Assembly: GCF_004319545.1 (NCBI RefSeq)
Contig: NZ_CP036313.1
Coordinates: forward strand, 1 to 64,000
Length of the DNA: 64,000 bases
From: Desulfobacter hydrogenophilus
GTDB lineage: Bacteria; Desulfobacterota; Desulfobacteria; Desulfobacterales; Desulfobacteraceae
Direction: 5' to 3'
Part shown: positions 18,838 to 28,022 of the stretch, in pieces
Numbering within the stretch: position 1 is the stretch's first letter
How the letters are laid out: each line of letters begins with the position of its first letter
Program-made: the position numbers and the translations under genes
Notes under the pieces: generated by a model
Database searches by the model: none
Told to the model about the DNA's origin: nothing
What the model saw: the letters and a program-made list of their open reading frames with translations, nothing else

Positions 18838-19350
18838 TCAATACCATTTTGCATAAAATTCAAAAACTTGTAATATCCCAGACACAGTTTGGGGTGCAAT
18901 AATATCGTGGGTAATTCCATGCACTTTTTTTTCTTCTTCCAAGGTCACCTCTGCTTCACAGGCGTTTTCATAGCGATGCTCAAACCTGGCAAACCGTACT
19001 ACATGGACAAGCTCATGAACCAAGATATATAAAAGAAAAGGAGCAAGACAAATCTTAGATTGTTCTGCAATAAATGAAACAATCGCAGGATCCTGGATAC
19101 AGACATGATAGAGGCTAAAAACCGAAGAGCATAGCGACCGGTCCTGATGACGACCTTCATACTTAAGCACCTGGGCAAAAGGGCCTTCTACCCGCTCATG
19201 GGGATCCAGATTTCTGGCCGTTTTAATATCATATCTATTTTTAAGCCATTGGGAGGATGACAACTTAAAATAATTGTATACCATCTCCTCGGCCCGCAGT
19301 GCTGCAGTAGCCACCTGTTCAAGTTCACTCTCATTAAAAAACCGTGCCAT
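18838..19350 (-). CDS. Putative HExxH metallopeptidase-like protein
   Basis: The protein is 170 residues. The helix ILVHELVHVVRFARFEH carries an HExxH zinc-binding motif with a downstream acidic stretch (NACEAEVTLEEEKKVHG) that could supply the third ligand. No signal peptide is visible, so it is probably cytoplasmic. I do not recognise a named family. It stands alone between the FmdB gene and the small ribosome-associated gene on the other strand. Confidence 0.65.
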   Translation of the reverse strand: MARFFNESELEQVATAALRAEEMVYNYFKLSSSQWLKNRYDIKTARNLDPHERVEGPFAQVLKYEGRHQDRSLCSSVFSLYHVCIQDPAIVSFIAEQSKICLAPFLLYILVHELVHVVRFARFEHRYENACEAEVTLEEEKKVHGITHDIIAPQTVSGILQVFEFYAKWY

Positions 19351-19463
19351 TTAAACGACTGCTCCATGCAACAAAAGAATGGACACTTAATTTAAAACTA
19401 TGCTATAGTCAAAATTTAGCAAATAAAATGATCGTTTTACTAATTTAAAAGGAGGTGATTTTT

Positions 19464-19559
19464 TTGGGCAGCGTCATAAAGAAGAGAAGAAAAAAAATGC
19501 GCAAGCATAAACATAGAAAGCTCCTTGCCAAAACCAGGCATCAAAGAAAGAAAAAATAG
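19464..19559 (+). CDS. AURKAIP1/COX24-domain small basic protein
   Basis: This 31-residue protein begins GSVIKKRRKKMRKHKHRK and ends HQRKKK, the invariant pattern of the bacterial AURKAIP1/COX24-domain proteins, which are thought to be ribosome-associated. The start is TTG at 19464, 8 bases after AAAAGGAGGTGA, which is a near-perfect complement to the 16S 3' end. An in-frame GTG at 19455 overlaps that site and is unlikely. The gene is easily missed because of its length and its TTG start. Confidence 0.85.
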   Translation: MGSVIKKRRKKMRKHKHRKLLAKTRHQRKKK

Positions 19560-19603
19560 GTTCTAAAGAAATTGGATTTGCCTTTTTCTTTCCTAAGCCC
19601 GTG

Positions 19604-19640
19604 GGGAGTATTGAGTTGTATCAACTCAGCTCAATACTCA
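19604..19640. terminator. Hairpin between small basic protein gene and hflC
   Basis: GAGTATTGAG and CTCAATACTC form a 10-bp perfect stem, with GTTG/CAAC pairing inside. It separates two converging genes. There is no clear T run on either strand. Confidence 0.5.
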
Positions 19641-19667
19641 TATCCCACATATCCAAATCTCTTACTC

Positions 19668-20651
19668 TTAATCTGAACTTTGCTTAAAATACTTCATCAA
19701 CTCTGAATCCGTTGACAAAATAACAGTACTGTCCTTTTCAAGCGTCTTTTCATACAGTTCCATACTCTTCACAAACGCATAAAATTCAGGATCCTGACCA
19801 TATGCGGCTGAATAGATCCGAGTAGCCTTGGCATCAGCCTTACCCTTTATTTCCTGGGCCTGCTTATACGCCTGGGATCTGATAACCTGCAGATCTCGTT
19901 CTTTTTCTCCTCTGATATTGCTGGCCTCACCTTCACCTTCGGCCCTGAATTTTTCTGCAATCTGATTTCTTTCGGCAATCATCCGGTCATATACAGAACT
20001 GCGGACACTGTCGATATAATTAATTCTCTTAATCTTAACATCCACAACCTGAATTCCGAAATCCGTTAATTTTTCCCGGGCCTGTTTTTCTATCTGACGG
20101 GCAATTTCAGCCCGCCCTAAATCCACACGGTAACGAACCATCCGTTTAGGCGTTTCTTCACCGTCCTGGGCCCCCTGCTCCTGGATAGCATCAAACGTAT
20201 CCATGGGGCGATCTGTGTTCCTCACACTTTCAACAAGCGAGTATGAGGAAATCAAATCACGCATGGCCGGATCAATAATATCGTCCAGCCTTTTAAGCCC
20301 AGAGAATTCATCTTTCACCGTCTGGAAATATACAATAGGATCACTGATCCGCCATCGGGCAAAGGCATCCACCCAGATATATGTTTTATCCTTTGTGGGA
20401 ATCTGTCCCGGATCTCCGTCCCACTCAAGCAAATTTTTGGGGAAATAATTCACCTTCTGGATAAATGGAACTTTGAACTTTAATCCCGGTGTTTTCTTCG
20501 CATCACCCACAATACGTCCGAACTGGGTGATAACCACCTGTTCAGTTTCATCTATCACATAAGCAGAATTATATAGAACCAGAGCTGCAACGACTGCAAC
20601 TGCGAGCAAAACGGCACTTACCCTTCCCATATTTTTATTTATACCTTCCAT
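19668..20651 (-). CDS. hflC: HflC, SPFH-domain regulator of FtsH
   Basis: The protein is 327 residues. An N-terminal transmembrane helix (about 12-30) precedes a periplasmic SPFH/band 7 domain with DETEQVVITQFGR, LEWDGDPGQIPTKDKTYIWVDAFARWRI and GIQVVDVKIKRINY. With HflK it forms the large cage that surrounds FtsH and controls access of membrane substrates. It directly follows hflK, 2 bp apart. Confidence 0.96.
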   Translation of the reverse strand: MEGINKNMGRVSAVLLAVAVVAALVLYNSAYVIDETEQVVITQFGRIVGDAKKTPGLKFKVPFIQKVNYFPKNLLEWDGDPGQIPTKDKTYIWVDAFARWRISDPIVYFQTVKDEFSGLKRLDDIIDPAMRDLISSYSLVESVRNTDRPMDTFDAIQEQGAQDGEETPKRMVRYRVDLGRAEIARQIEKQAREKLTDFGIQVVDVKIKRINYIDSVRSSVYDRMIAERNQIAEKFRAEGEGEASNIRGEKERDLQVIRSQAYKQAQEIKGKADAKATRIYSAAYGQDPEFYAFVKSMELYEKTLEKDSTVILSTDSELMKYFKQSSD

Positions 20652-20653
20652 AC

Positions 20654-21730
20654 CTATTCACCTTTCTGAAGGGTTTGACCTGACAATTTAGCCCCCATAT
20701 TTAAAAACGGCAGCAAGTTTTTCTGATCTGAATCAATGATATATTTATTTTCCAGTTTGGGCAGAATCTCAAGCATGGCTTCCAGATACATCCGTTTTCG
20801 GGTCACATCCTTTGCCTTGGCATACTCATCATAGATGGCCTTGAATTTGGTAGCGTCACCCTGGGCACGGTTCACCCGATCAATGGCATACCCTTCGGCA
20901 TCTTTGATCAGACGCTTAGCTTCGCCCCGGGCCAGGGGAATCGCCTTGTTGTAGTCTTCCCGGGCTTTATATATAGTCTGCTCCTTTTTCTGAGTGGCCT
21001 GGTTAACCTCATTAAAGGAGTCTTGCACCGGTTCCGGCACATTGGTTTTTTTCATTTCAATATTGACGATACCGATCCCGGCTTGTGCATTGTTCATTTC
21101 CTTTTGAAGCATTTCCTTGGCCACATTAGCAATCTCTGCGCGGCTTGAAATGACCTCATTAATGCTTCTGTCTCCCACAACCATTCTCATGGTTGCTTCG
21201 GACATATCCTTTAAAAGAGATCTGACATCTTTTACATTAAAAAGATACGCCTTGGGGTCAGATCTGCGGTACTGAACAATCCAGGGAACAACGGCAACAT
21301 TAAGGTCGCCTGTGAGCATTAAAGATGCATCCTGCTTGGAAGATTCCACAGACGAAGGATAGGAACCGCCGCCGTTGTAAGTTTTAAATCCAAACTCTTC
21401 GGTTTCAACCTGCCGGACATTCACCTTAGTCACCTTTTCTATGCCTGCGGGCATCTTGAAATTCAGGCCGGGCTGGGCCAAACGAGTATACTTCCCGAAA
21501 CGCTGAATCACCCCGACCTCACTTCGACCAACGGTAAACACGGTGGAGACGCCTATCAACACAACGATAATAATAATACCAACAAAAAAGATGCCGGAAA
21601 ACTTAAACTCCTTAAATTTGTTTAGCAGGTCATCCATCTGGGGCGGTGTAGGCATTCCAGGTCCTCCTCCGCCTTGTTTTTGTTCATACTTTTTCTGATT
21701 TTCTCGAAGTTTTTCCCAATCCCAATTCAT
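20654..21730 (-). CDS. hflK: HflK, SPFH-domain regulator of FtsH
   Basis: The protein is 358 residues. The Gly/Pro-rich cytoplasmic N-terminus (KKYEQKQGGGGPGMPTPPQ) is followed by a transmembrane helix at about 48-70 and an SPFH domain (GEVGVIQRFGKY-like sequence VGVIQRFGKYTRL, RSEIANVAKE-like RAEIANVAKEML). It is the first gene of hflKC. Confidence 0.96.
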   Translation of the reverse strand: MNWDWEKLRENQKKYEQKQGGGGPGMPTPPQMDDLLNKFKEFKFSGIFFVGIIIIVVLIGVSTVFTVGRSEVGVIQRFGKYTRLAQPGLNFKMPAGIEKVTKVNVRQVETEEFGFKTYNGGGSYPSSVESSKQDASLMLTGDLNVAVVPWIVQYRRSDPKAYLFNVKDVRSLLKDMSEATMRMVVGDRSINEVISSRAEIANVAKEMLQKEMNNAQAGIGIVNIEMKKTNVPEPVQDSFNEVNQATQKKEQTIYKAREDYNKAIPLARGEAKRLIKDAEGYAIDRVNRAQGDATKFKAIYDEYAKAKDVTRKRMYLEAMLEILPKLENKYIIDSDQKNLLPFLNMGAKLSGQTLQKGE

Positions 21731-21992
21731 AAAATTATATCCTGTTTAATGAATGACCAATTTGATAATAAGCACTGTATCCATTGGTGCGCTTGAATAT
21801 TTTATATAGGCAAAATATTACTCTAATTATAAGAATCAAGGTTAAAAGGCAATATTTATTTGGAACACCTCCTTTGTCCAAGGATCTCAGGCAAGCTTGA
21901 AATAAGATTGGACTGCACCGCAGATTCCCTATCCTCTAATATTATGCTATGACATTATCGAAACAGAATAAAATATCAATTGGGACTTAAGC

Positions 21993-22313
21993 ATGGATAA
22001 AAAAGCAGGCACAACACACCTGACCCATATCAGTGACATATTGTCAAAGGCCTTGTCAAAATACAGGCCACCCCAGGAGACAGAAATCACACGGATATGG
22101 GAAATATGGGATTTGGCGATAGGAACCTCCATTGCGCAAAATGCCAAACCTGATACATTTAAAAATGGTCAATTGCAGGTAATCGTATCGAGCTCGGTAT
22201 GGATTCACCAACTCAAATTTCTTGAAAAAGAAATGATTGCGAACCTGAATGCAAGACTGAACACACCTTTAATCACACATCTACGGTTTAAAATTGGAGA
22301 AATACACTACTGA
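21993..22313 (+). CDS. DciA-like (DUF721) protein
   Basis: The protein is 106 residues and follows the DUF721 pattern: ISDILSKALSKY near the start, IWEIWDLAIGTSIAQNAKP, then GQLQVIVSSSVWIHQLKFLEKEMI. DciA, the characterised member, helps load the replicative helicase in bacteria without DnaC. The role here is inferred. It overlaps the following methyltransferase gene by 20 bp. Confidence 0.82.
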   Translation: MDKKAGTTHLTHISDILSKALSKYRPPQETEITRIWEIWDLAIGTSIAQNAKPDTFKNGQLQVIVSSSVWIHQLKFLEKEMIANLNARLNTPLITHLRFKIGEIHY

Positions 22314-23019
22314 TCGGTTTTTTGGGGGAAAGTTATCTGTGTTGCAGCCGACAAAGGGCTACCGTTACAGCATGGATCCCTTTGTACTGTGCAGCCAGGT
22401 CCCACCCGTCTGTTCCGGTGATCGCATCCTTGATGTAGGCTGCGGTTGCGGTATTATTCCTGTTATCCTGGGATATTGCTTTCCCCAATCCCATATTACA
22501 GGCGTTGAAATTCAAAATAAACTTGCTGAAATTGCGCTGAAAAACATCATCAATAATAAACTTGCACAGACGGTATCCATTATTAACGAGGATATTAAGC
22601 ATATTAATCCTGAATCCACAAACGGACCGTTTGATCTTATCCTGTCAAACCCGCCCTATAAAAAACAAAACACCGGAAGATTAAACCCGGACCTTCAAAA
22701 AGCCATCGCCCGCCACGAGATTACCATAAACATCCAGAGTCTTGCCGCAAAAGCAGAAACACTTCTCAGGCACAAGGGCAGATTTATGATAATCTTCCCT
22801 TCCGAACGTCTGATAGATATCGAACAGGCAGTGCAGGCAACCTCTATTTATCCGGAGTGGATACGCTATATTCATACTGGGCAAAAAAAAATACCTAAAC
22901 GTGTTATCTTCTCAGGGCGCAAGAACATAGCCGCCCGAAGACGCATTCTGCCCCCCATTTACCTGTCGTCCGAGAATATCGCTAATATGGATATATTATC
23001 CAATTGCATTAATCCTTGA
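22294..23019 (+). CDS. tRNA1(Val) adenine-N6 methyltransferase-like protein
   Basis: The protein is 241 residues of the TrmN6/YfiC family. It has an N-terminal FFGGKLSVLQPTKGYRYSMDPFVL, the SAM motif LDVGCGCGIIPVIL and the N6-adenine signature LILSNPPYKK. These enzymes methylate A37 of tRNA-Val. The TTG start at 22294 lies inside the DciA-like gene; translation is probably coupled. Confidence 0.85.
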   Translation: MEKYTTDRFFGGKLSVLQPTKGYRYSMDPFVLCSQVPPVCSGDRILDVGCGCGIIPVILGYCFPQSHITGVEIQNKLAEIALKNIINNKLAQTVSIINEDIKHINPESTNGPFDLILSNPPYKKQNTGRLNPDLQKAIARHEITINIQSLAAKAETLLRHKGRFMIIFPSERLIDIEQAVQATSIYPEWIRYIHTGQKKIPKRVIFSGRKNIAARRRILPPIYLSSENIANMDILSNCINP

Positions 23020-23057
23020 CACTTTGGCTAAAAGATACTATTTTACTTGGGTCTTTC

Positions 23058-23149
23058 GGAGAGGTGACCGAGTTGGCTGAAGGTGCACGCCTGGAAAGCG
23101 TGTGTACTCTAACCGGGTACCCGGGGTTCGAATCCCCGCTTCTCCGCCA
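23058..23149 (+). tRNA. tRNA-Ser (anticodon GGA)
   Basis: The 92-base sequence folds as a class II tRNA. The acceptor stem is GGAGAGG/CTTCTCC, the anticodon loop is CTGGAAA with anticodon GGA at 23093-23095, the variable arm is long, the T arm contains GGTTCGAATCC, and a CCA is encoded at 23147-23149. It reads UCC and UCU codons. A hairpin with a T run follows 14 bases later. Confidence 0.97.
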
Positions 23150-23162
23150 TTTTAAAAGAAGA

Positions 23163-23190
23163 GCTACTGTAATCACAGTGGCTTTTTTTA
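23163..23190 (+). terminator. Rho-independent terminator of tRNA-Ser
   Basis: GCTACTGT and ACAGTGGC form an 8-bp stem with a 4-base loop (one G-T pair), followed by seven T residues. Confidence 0.88.
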
Positions 23191-23267
23191 TTTCATAGTC
23201 GCTTTTCGGTGATATCCCCATATCATTATCTGTATAATTTACCAATAACCTGGTAAAAGATTCGGTC

Positions 23268-24326
23268 ATGAATAATAGAATAAAACAAAACAATCTTAAG
23301 ACACCTGTTGATATAGTGAAAAATCGTTCGCCCCTGTGGAAAAAAATTTTTACCGAGGCAGTGCGTGATCCTTCTGAATTATGCAGACACCTGCAAATTT
23401 CAATTGAAAATGTGGACTTAAATCCAAATTTCCCAATGCTTGTGCCTGAACCATTTTTACGACGCATTAAACCGAAAGATCCCTTGGACCCACTTTTACT
23501 TCAGGTTCTTCCCAGAAAGGAAGAATCAACTGTAAGTCCGGATTTTACAACCGACCCTGTTGGTGAGAATGGGAACTTAAGCCCTGAAGGCACCCTGTCC
23601 AAGTACCACGGTCGTTCTCTTATCGTAACAGGCAAGGCGTGCAGTATCCACTGCCGGTTCTGCTTCAGGCGGCATCTGCCGCTTCCAGGAATAGAGGAAA
23701 ACAGCGTTTCAGGCGGTTTCTGTATGGATCCGAAAACGATTTCGGCTCGATTTAAGGCTGATCCCACAATCCACGAGGTAATTCTCAGTGGCGGAGATCC
23801 TCTGATGCTAAGCGACAAGCAACTTGAAGGTCTCATTTTCCATCTTAACCAAGTCCCAAGTATAAAAAGAATAAGAATTCACACGAGGATGCCGATCATC
23901 ATTCCCCAGCGGCTTACTGAAAATCTGCTTAGCTTTCTTGGTAACAATAAACGTAATGCCAAGGCAGCTAAAATGATTATTGTATTACATGTGAATCACC
24001 CCAATGAACTTGATTCCGAGGTTTCCCGTTCAATAGAGGAATTAATTGATTGCGGGGGTATTTTATTAAGCCAAACAGTACTTTTGCGACAGGTGAATGA
24101 CTCCGGGCCGGTCCTGGCTGATCTTTTTGAGCGGCTTATTGACTTAGGGGTGATGCCATATTATCTCCATCAACTTGATCGAGTTGCAGGCGCTAAACAT
24201 TTTGAAGTTTCACCTGAAAAAGGATGTGACCTGATAACAAAGTTAAGGACAAGATTGCCGGGATACGCAGTCCCACGCTATGTCAGGGAAATATCAGGGG
24301 AACCGGGTAAGGTTGTATTAAAGTAG
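23268..24326 (+). CDS. epmB: EpmB-like lysine 2,3-aminomutase (radical SAM)
   Basis: The protein is 352 residues. The radical SAM cluster motif CSIHCRFC (CxxxCxxC) is followed by FRRHLPL and EVILSGGDPLM, as in KamA/EpmB proteins. The N-terminal LWKKIFTEAVRDPSELCRHLQI block and the modest length fit EpmB, which converts lysine to (R)-beta-lysine for elongation factor P, rather than the longer catabolic KamA. No efp or epmA is nearby, so the substrate role is inferred. No sharp start signal was found. Confidence 0.8.
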   Translation: MNNRIKQNNLKTPVDIVKNRSPLWKKIFTEAVRDPSELCRHLQISIENVDLNPNFPMLVPEPFLRRIKPKDPLDPLLLQVLPRKEESTVSPDFTTDPVGENGNLSPEGTLSKYHGRSLIVTGKACSIHCRFCFRRHLPLPGIEENSVSGGFCMDPKTISARFKADPTIHEVILSGGDPLMLSDKQLEGLIFHLNQVPSIKRIRIHTRMPIIIPQRLTENLLSFLGNNKRNAKAAKMIIVLHVNHPNELDSEVSRSIEELIDCGGILLSQTVLLRQVNDSGPVLADLFERLIDLGVMPYYLHQLDRVAGAKHFEVSPEKGCDLITKLRTRLPGYAVPRYVREISGEPGKVVLK

Positions 24327-24375
24327 CTGATGTTGATTACGAACATTAGGCCTGGTGCCGGAGAATATTTTTTGC

Positions 24376-25308
24376 CTATGAAACAGGATCTGCGTCCTTA
24401 TTCAGTTCTCCCAAAAGTACCTTGATAACATCGTCTGCCGTGTCGATGGGGACCTGGCAGGTTCCCACACGCCTGTGGCCGCCGCCGCCATATTTAAGCA
24501 TTAAAGATCCCACATCAGCTCTGGCGGTTTTGTTGATAATACTGTAGCCGCAGGTAATAACGATGTTCCGACGCTGGAAGCCCCACATAATCTGTATGGA
24601 AATATTCGCATCGGGAAACAGGCTATACAATAAAAACCGGTTGCCGGTGTAGATTTCATCCTGCTCCCTTAGATCAAGAATCACAACATTTCCTTCCATG
24701 CGGCTATTGCCAAGGAGCATCTGACGAAATAGTTTGTCCTGTTCAAAGTACCGCACTGTTCGTTCCTTGATATCCGGAATTTCAAGGATTTCCTTGTCTG
24801 TCTTATTCCGGCAGTAATCAATCATATCCATCATTAAAGCGTAGTTACTGATGCGGTAATCCTTGTAACGTCCAAGGCCGGTGCGGGGATCCATGATAAA
24901 AGACAAAAGAACCCAGCCTTCGGGATTGAGAATTTCCTCTTTTGTAAACTGGGCAGCATCTGCTTTATCAACGGCACGGATCAGATCATCAAGGTGCTCG
25001 TTCTTAAAATGCTTCAACCCGCCATAGTACTCGTAAACAACCCGGGCAGCACTTGGCGCCGACGGTTCGCTGTTTCCTTCAAAGTTACCGAATGTCTTGC
25101 GTTCCTGTTCGCTGGAGTGGTGATCAAACCAGATACCGCAATCCGGAACGAAAGGAATATTTGCCAGAATATCGTCACAAGTTATTTCAATTCTGCCGTC
25201 CTGAATATCCTTGGGATGGACGAATGTAATGTCATCAATAATTCCTTTTTCCTTAAGAATGGCTGCACAGCCAAGGCCATCAAAGTCGGATCGGGTAACC
25301 AAACGCAT
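24376..25308 (-). CDS. DHH-family phosphoesterase
   Basis: The protein is 310 residues. The DHH domain shows VTRSDFDGLGCAAIL and IWFDHHSSE with the metal-binding Asp and His residues. The C-terminal DHHA1 domain ends in the nucleotide-binding KYGGGGHRRVGTCQ. Relatives include oligoribonuclease NrnA, c-di-AMP phosphodiesterases and exopolyphosphatases; the substrate cannot be assigned from sequence. It is monocistronic and convergent with epmB. Confidence 0.85.
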   Translation of the reverse strand: MRLVTRSDFDGLGCAAILKEKGIIDDITFVHPKDIQDGRIEITCDDILANIPFVPDCGIWFDHHSSEQERKTFGNFEGNSEPSAPSAARVVYEYYGGLKHFKNEHLDDLIRAVDKADAAQFTKEEILNPEGWVLLSFIMDPRTGLGRYKDYRISNYALMMDMIDYCRNKTDKEILEIPDIKERTVRYFEQDKLFRQMLLGNSRMEGNVVILDLREQDEIYTGNRFLLYSLFPDANISIQIMWGFQRRNIVITCGYSIINKTARADVGSLMLKYGGGGHRRVGTCQVPIDTADDVIKVLLGELNKDADPVS

Positions 25309-25405
25309 GAATATCTCCTTTTGATGCGAATATTTATAAGGTAAGGATCTTAATAGACTAACATAAAGCCCACAGGAATCTCAAATAATTTGAATACCCG
25401 GACGC

Positions 25406-25570
25406 TAAGGGCCGCGGATTAAATAAGTTGGGCAGAAATAACGCCGAATTTTGGTTCATCGACAAGGCGCATTAAAGGTTGAATAGCTGGCCTATTGGAC
25501 CTTTGATGCAACGAAGTAGATGAGCCAAAAAGCAAGCTATTTCGGTCAAATTATTTAATCTGTGGTTCTA
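25406..25570. repeat. Palindromic element A1
   Basis: This 165-bp element has imperfect terminal inverted repeats (GCCGCGGATTAAATAA and TTATTTAATCTGTGGT). The inner stem CATTAAAGGT/ACCTTTGATG is flanked by CAAGGCG and CAACGAAG. It lies between the DHH gene and the ugd stop codon. Two further copies are at 31895-32061 and 34618-34784. It contains no gene. Confidence 0.85.
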
Positions 25571-25582
25571 AAAGAAAAAACG

Positions 25583-26917
25583 CTACCCCAACTCTCGTCC
25601 TATGCCATGATACTCAAACCCGGCTTCTTTGATTTCGTCAGGGTCGTACTGGTTTCTACCGTCAAAAATCACCCGTTCTTTCATCAGGGATGCCATCTTT
25701 TTAAAATCCGGCTGCCTGAAGGCCTTCCACTCCGTAACCAAAATACAGGCATCCGCACGGTCCAGGGCTGAATACTGATCCTGGGCGAAACTAATCTTTT
25801 CCTGCTCCTGTACCGGGATCTCCTTTTTAGCCTGGTCCATGGCCACAGGGTCATAGACATTCATCCGAGCCCCTGCATCCACAAGGGCTTTAATCAATAC
25901 AAGGGAAGAGGCTTCACGCATGTCATCGGTGCCGGGCTTAAAAGCCAGACCCCAGATGCCAAATGTCCGTCCGGTCAAATTCTGTCCGAATCTATTGATT
26001 ACCTTGCCTCCAAGTACTTGTTTTTGGAGGTTATTTCTTTCTTCCACCGCTGCCAGGAGGCTGGGAGTGAACCCTTTATCCCTACCGGTTTTCACAAGTG
26101 CCTTAACATCCTTGGGAAAACACGACCCGCCGTATCCGCAGCCGGGGTAAATAAATGAATACCCGATGCGTGAATCCGAACCGATCCCCTTTCGCACGTT
26201 CTCCACGTCCACGCCCAACCGTTCACACAGATTGGAAATCTCATTCATGAATGAAATCTTTGTGGCCAGCATGGAGTTGGCCGCATATTTTGTCATTTCA
26301 GCATCTTTAACATTCATAAACAACATTTTGTCCCGGTTCCTTGAAAAAGGCGCGTAGAGCCTGCGCATCAGCTTTGCAGCCCGGTCAGAGTCCGCGCCCA
26401 CAATAATCCGGTCCGGCTTGAGAAAATCATTAACAGCCGCACCCTCTTTAAGAAATTCGGGATTTGATACCACGTCAAACTCAATGGTTTGCCCCCGAGC
26501 CTCAAGTTCCTTGCTGACCTGCGCCCTGACCTTGTCTGCCGTTCCCACGGGCACCGTGGACTTATCCACAATCACGGCATAATCGTCGATAACGGAACCG
26601 ATCTGCCGTGCCACTTCCAACACATACTGCAGATCAGCCGAGCCATCTTGTCCCGGCGGGGTGCCCACGGCAATAAAAAACACATTGCAATCCTTTGCGG
26701 CCTGGGCCAGATGAGTGGTAAATTCAAGGGTACCTTCCGCATAATTATTAAGGACTATGGACTCAAGGCCTGGTTCATAAATAGGAAGAATGCCTTTTTT
26801 TAAGTTATCTATTTTTCCCCGGTCAATGTCCACACAAGTGACATGACTTCCCATTTCAGAAAAACAAGCACCTGTGACAAGGCCTACATATCCGGTACCG
26901 ATAATCGTTAATTTCAT
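25583..26917 (-). CDS. ugd: UDP-glucose 6-dehydrogenase
   Basis: The protein is 444 residues. The N-terminal NAD-binding motif is GTGYVGLVTGACF. The catalytic cysteine lies in GCGYGGSCFPKDVKAL, and the C-terminal UDP-binding domain has GLAFKPGTDDMREA. It oxidises UDP-glucose to UDP-glucuronate, the substrate of the epimerase-like gene at 30778. Both probably serve surface polysaccharide synthesis. Confidence 0.96.
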   Translation of the reverse strand: MKLTIIGTGYVGLVTGACFSEMGSHVTCVDIDRGKIDNLKKGILPIYEPGLESIVLNNYAEGTLEFTTHLAQAAKDCNVFFIAVGTPPGQDGSADLQYVLEVARQIGSVIDDYAVIVDKSTVPVGTADKVRAQVSKELEARGQTIEFDVVSNPEFLKEGAAVNDFLKPDRIIVGADSDRAAKLMRRLYAPFSRNRDKMLFMNVKDAEMTKYAANSMLATKISFMNEISNLCERLGVDVENVRKGIGSDSRIGYSFIYPGCGYGGSCFPKDVKALVKTGRDKGFTPSLLAAVEERNNLQKQVLGGKVINRFGQNLTGRTFGIWGLAFKPGTDDMREASSLVLIKALVDAGARMNVYDPVAMDQAKKEIPVQEQEKISFAQDQYSALDRADACILVTEWKAFRQPDFKKMASLMKERVIFDGRNQYDPDEIKEAGFEYHGIGRELG

Positions 26918-27302
26918 TTATTTAGTGCTACCTTTCATTTGTTGCCAAACCGGACCCAGTCATTTTGGCTCTGAACAAATTGAATTTGAATTAATTGAAT
27001 ATTACCAGACAATGAATCTGAAGCTTTTACAATGGTAATTAATCCTTTTATGGATGTCAATCTAAGCCATTTGTTGATTAACGTAACAATCCATATATTA
27101 TCCGTCAGGATAAATTCATAGCCTCTTCATAAATTGCTTGTCAACTCAATTTCTTTTTGATAGGGGAAATTAAATGGGGTCTTTCCGGCTGTCTATTGAA
27201 AACAACTACATGATTACGTGTTCACATTTGTTATTCGGGTCATATATACTTTCTAACAGAATTAACCAAAAACCGACCATTTTTAAATTTGGAGGATAGG
27301 CT
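26918..27302. other. Intergenic region between ugd and elbB
   Basis: This 385-bp AT-rich stretch lies between divergent genes and should hold both promoters. TTGTCA near 27139 could be a -35 box, but no convincing -10 follows. GGAGG at 27292-27296 is the elbB ribosome binding site. No RNA gene, repeat or open frame was recognised. Confidence 0.5.
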
Positions 27303-27959
27303 ATGGGCAAAAAAATAGGCGTATTATTAGCAGGGTGTGGCGTATACGATGGTTCTGAAATTCAGGAAGCCGTATTGACAATGCTGTATTTGGATCAAGC
27401 CCATGCGGATATTATTTGTATGGCACCGAACATGGAACAATATCATGTCATTGATCATTTATCCGGGACGGAAACTGCCGAAAAAAGGAATGTACTGGTA
27501 GAATCTGCACGAATTGCCCGCGGAGAGATTAAGGATTTAAAAGATGTCCAAGCCAGTGATATGGATGCCATCATCATACCGGGTGGGTTTGGTGCCGCCA
27601 AAAATTTAAGCGATTTTGCCATTAATAATGTTCAAGCGAAAGTTCATCCGGAGGTTCAACGAATTATAACCGACATGATTAACAGCAAAAAACCTGTTGG
27701 CGCCCTTTGTATTGCGCCGGCAACGCTAACTAAGATAATTGCCGACAAACAGCCTGAAGTCACCATTGGAAATGATATAGGAACCGCAGACGCGATCAAA
27801 AAAATGGGCGGCAAACATGTGACATGCGCTGTTGACCAAACACATATAGACAAGGATAATAAAATTGTGACAACACCGGCATATATGCTTGGTCCCAATA
27901 TCAAAGATGTCGCAGTCGGAATTGAAAAATTAGTAGCAGAAGTGCTGGCCATGATATAA
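27303..27959 (+). CDS. elbB: ElbB-like glyoxalase (DJ-1/PfpI superfamily)
   Basis: The protein is 218 residues. It begins GKKIGVLLAGCGVYDGSEIQE and has the nucleophile elbow region PVGALCIAPAT with a cysteine, as in ElbB/SCRP-27A proteins. ElbB shows glyoxalase activity and was linked to isoprenoid synthesis. The strong GGAGG site precedes the ATG. It is followed 60 bp later by pepN, with no sign that the two are related in function. Confidence 0.9.
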   Translation: MGKKIGVLLAGCGVYDGSEIQEAVLTMLYLDQAHADIICMAPNMEQYHVIDHLSGTETAEKRNVLVESARIARGEIKDLKDVQASDMDAIIIPGGFGAAKNLSDFAINNVQAKVHPEVQRIITDMINSKKPVGALCIAPATLTKIIADKQPEVTIGNDIGTADAIKKMGGKHVTCAVDQTHIDKDNKIVTTPAYMLGPNIKDVAVGIEKLVAEVLAMI

Positions 27960-28022
27960 TTCCTATTTTTATATATCCCTTAATTGACATGGTTACGGGC
28001 CGGTTGTATTTTAGCTTGTATT

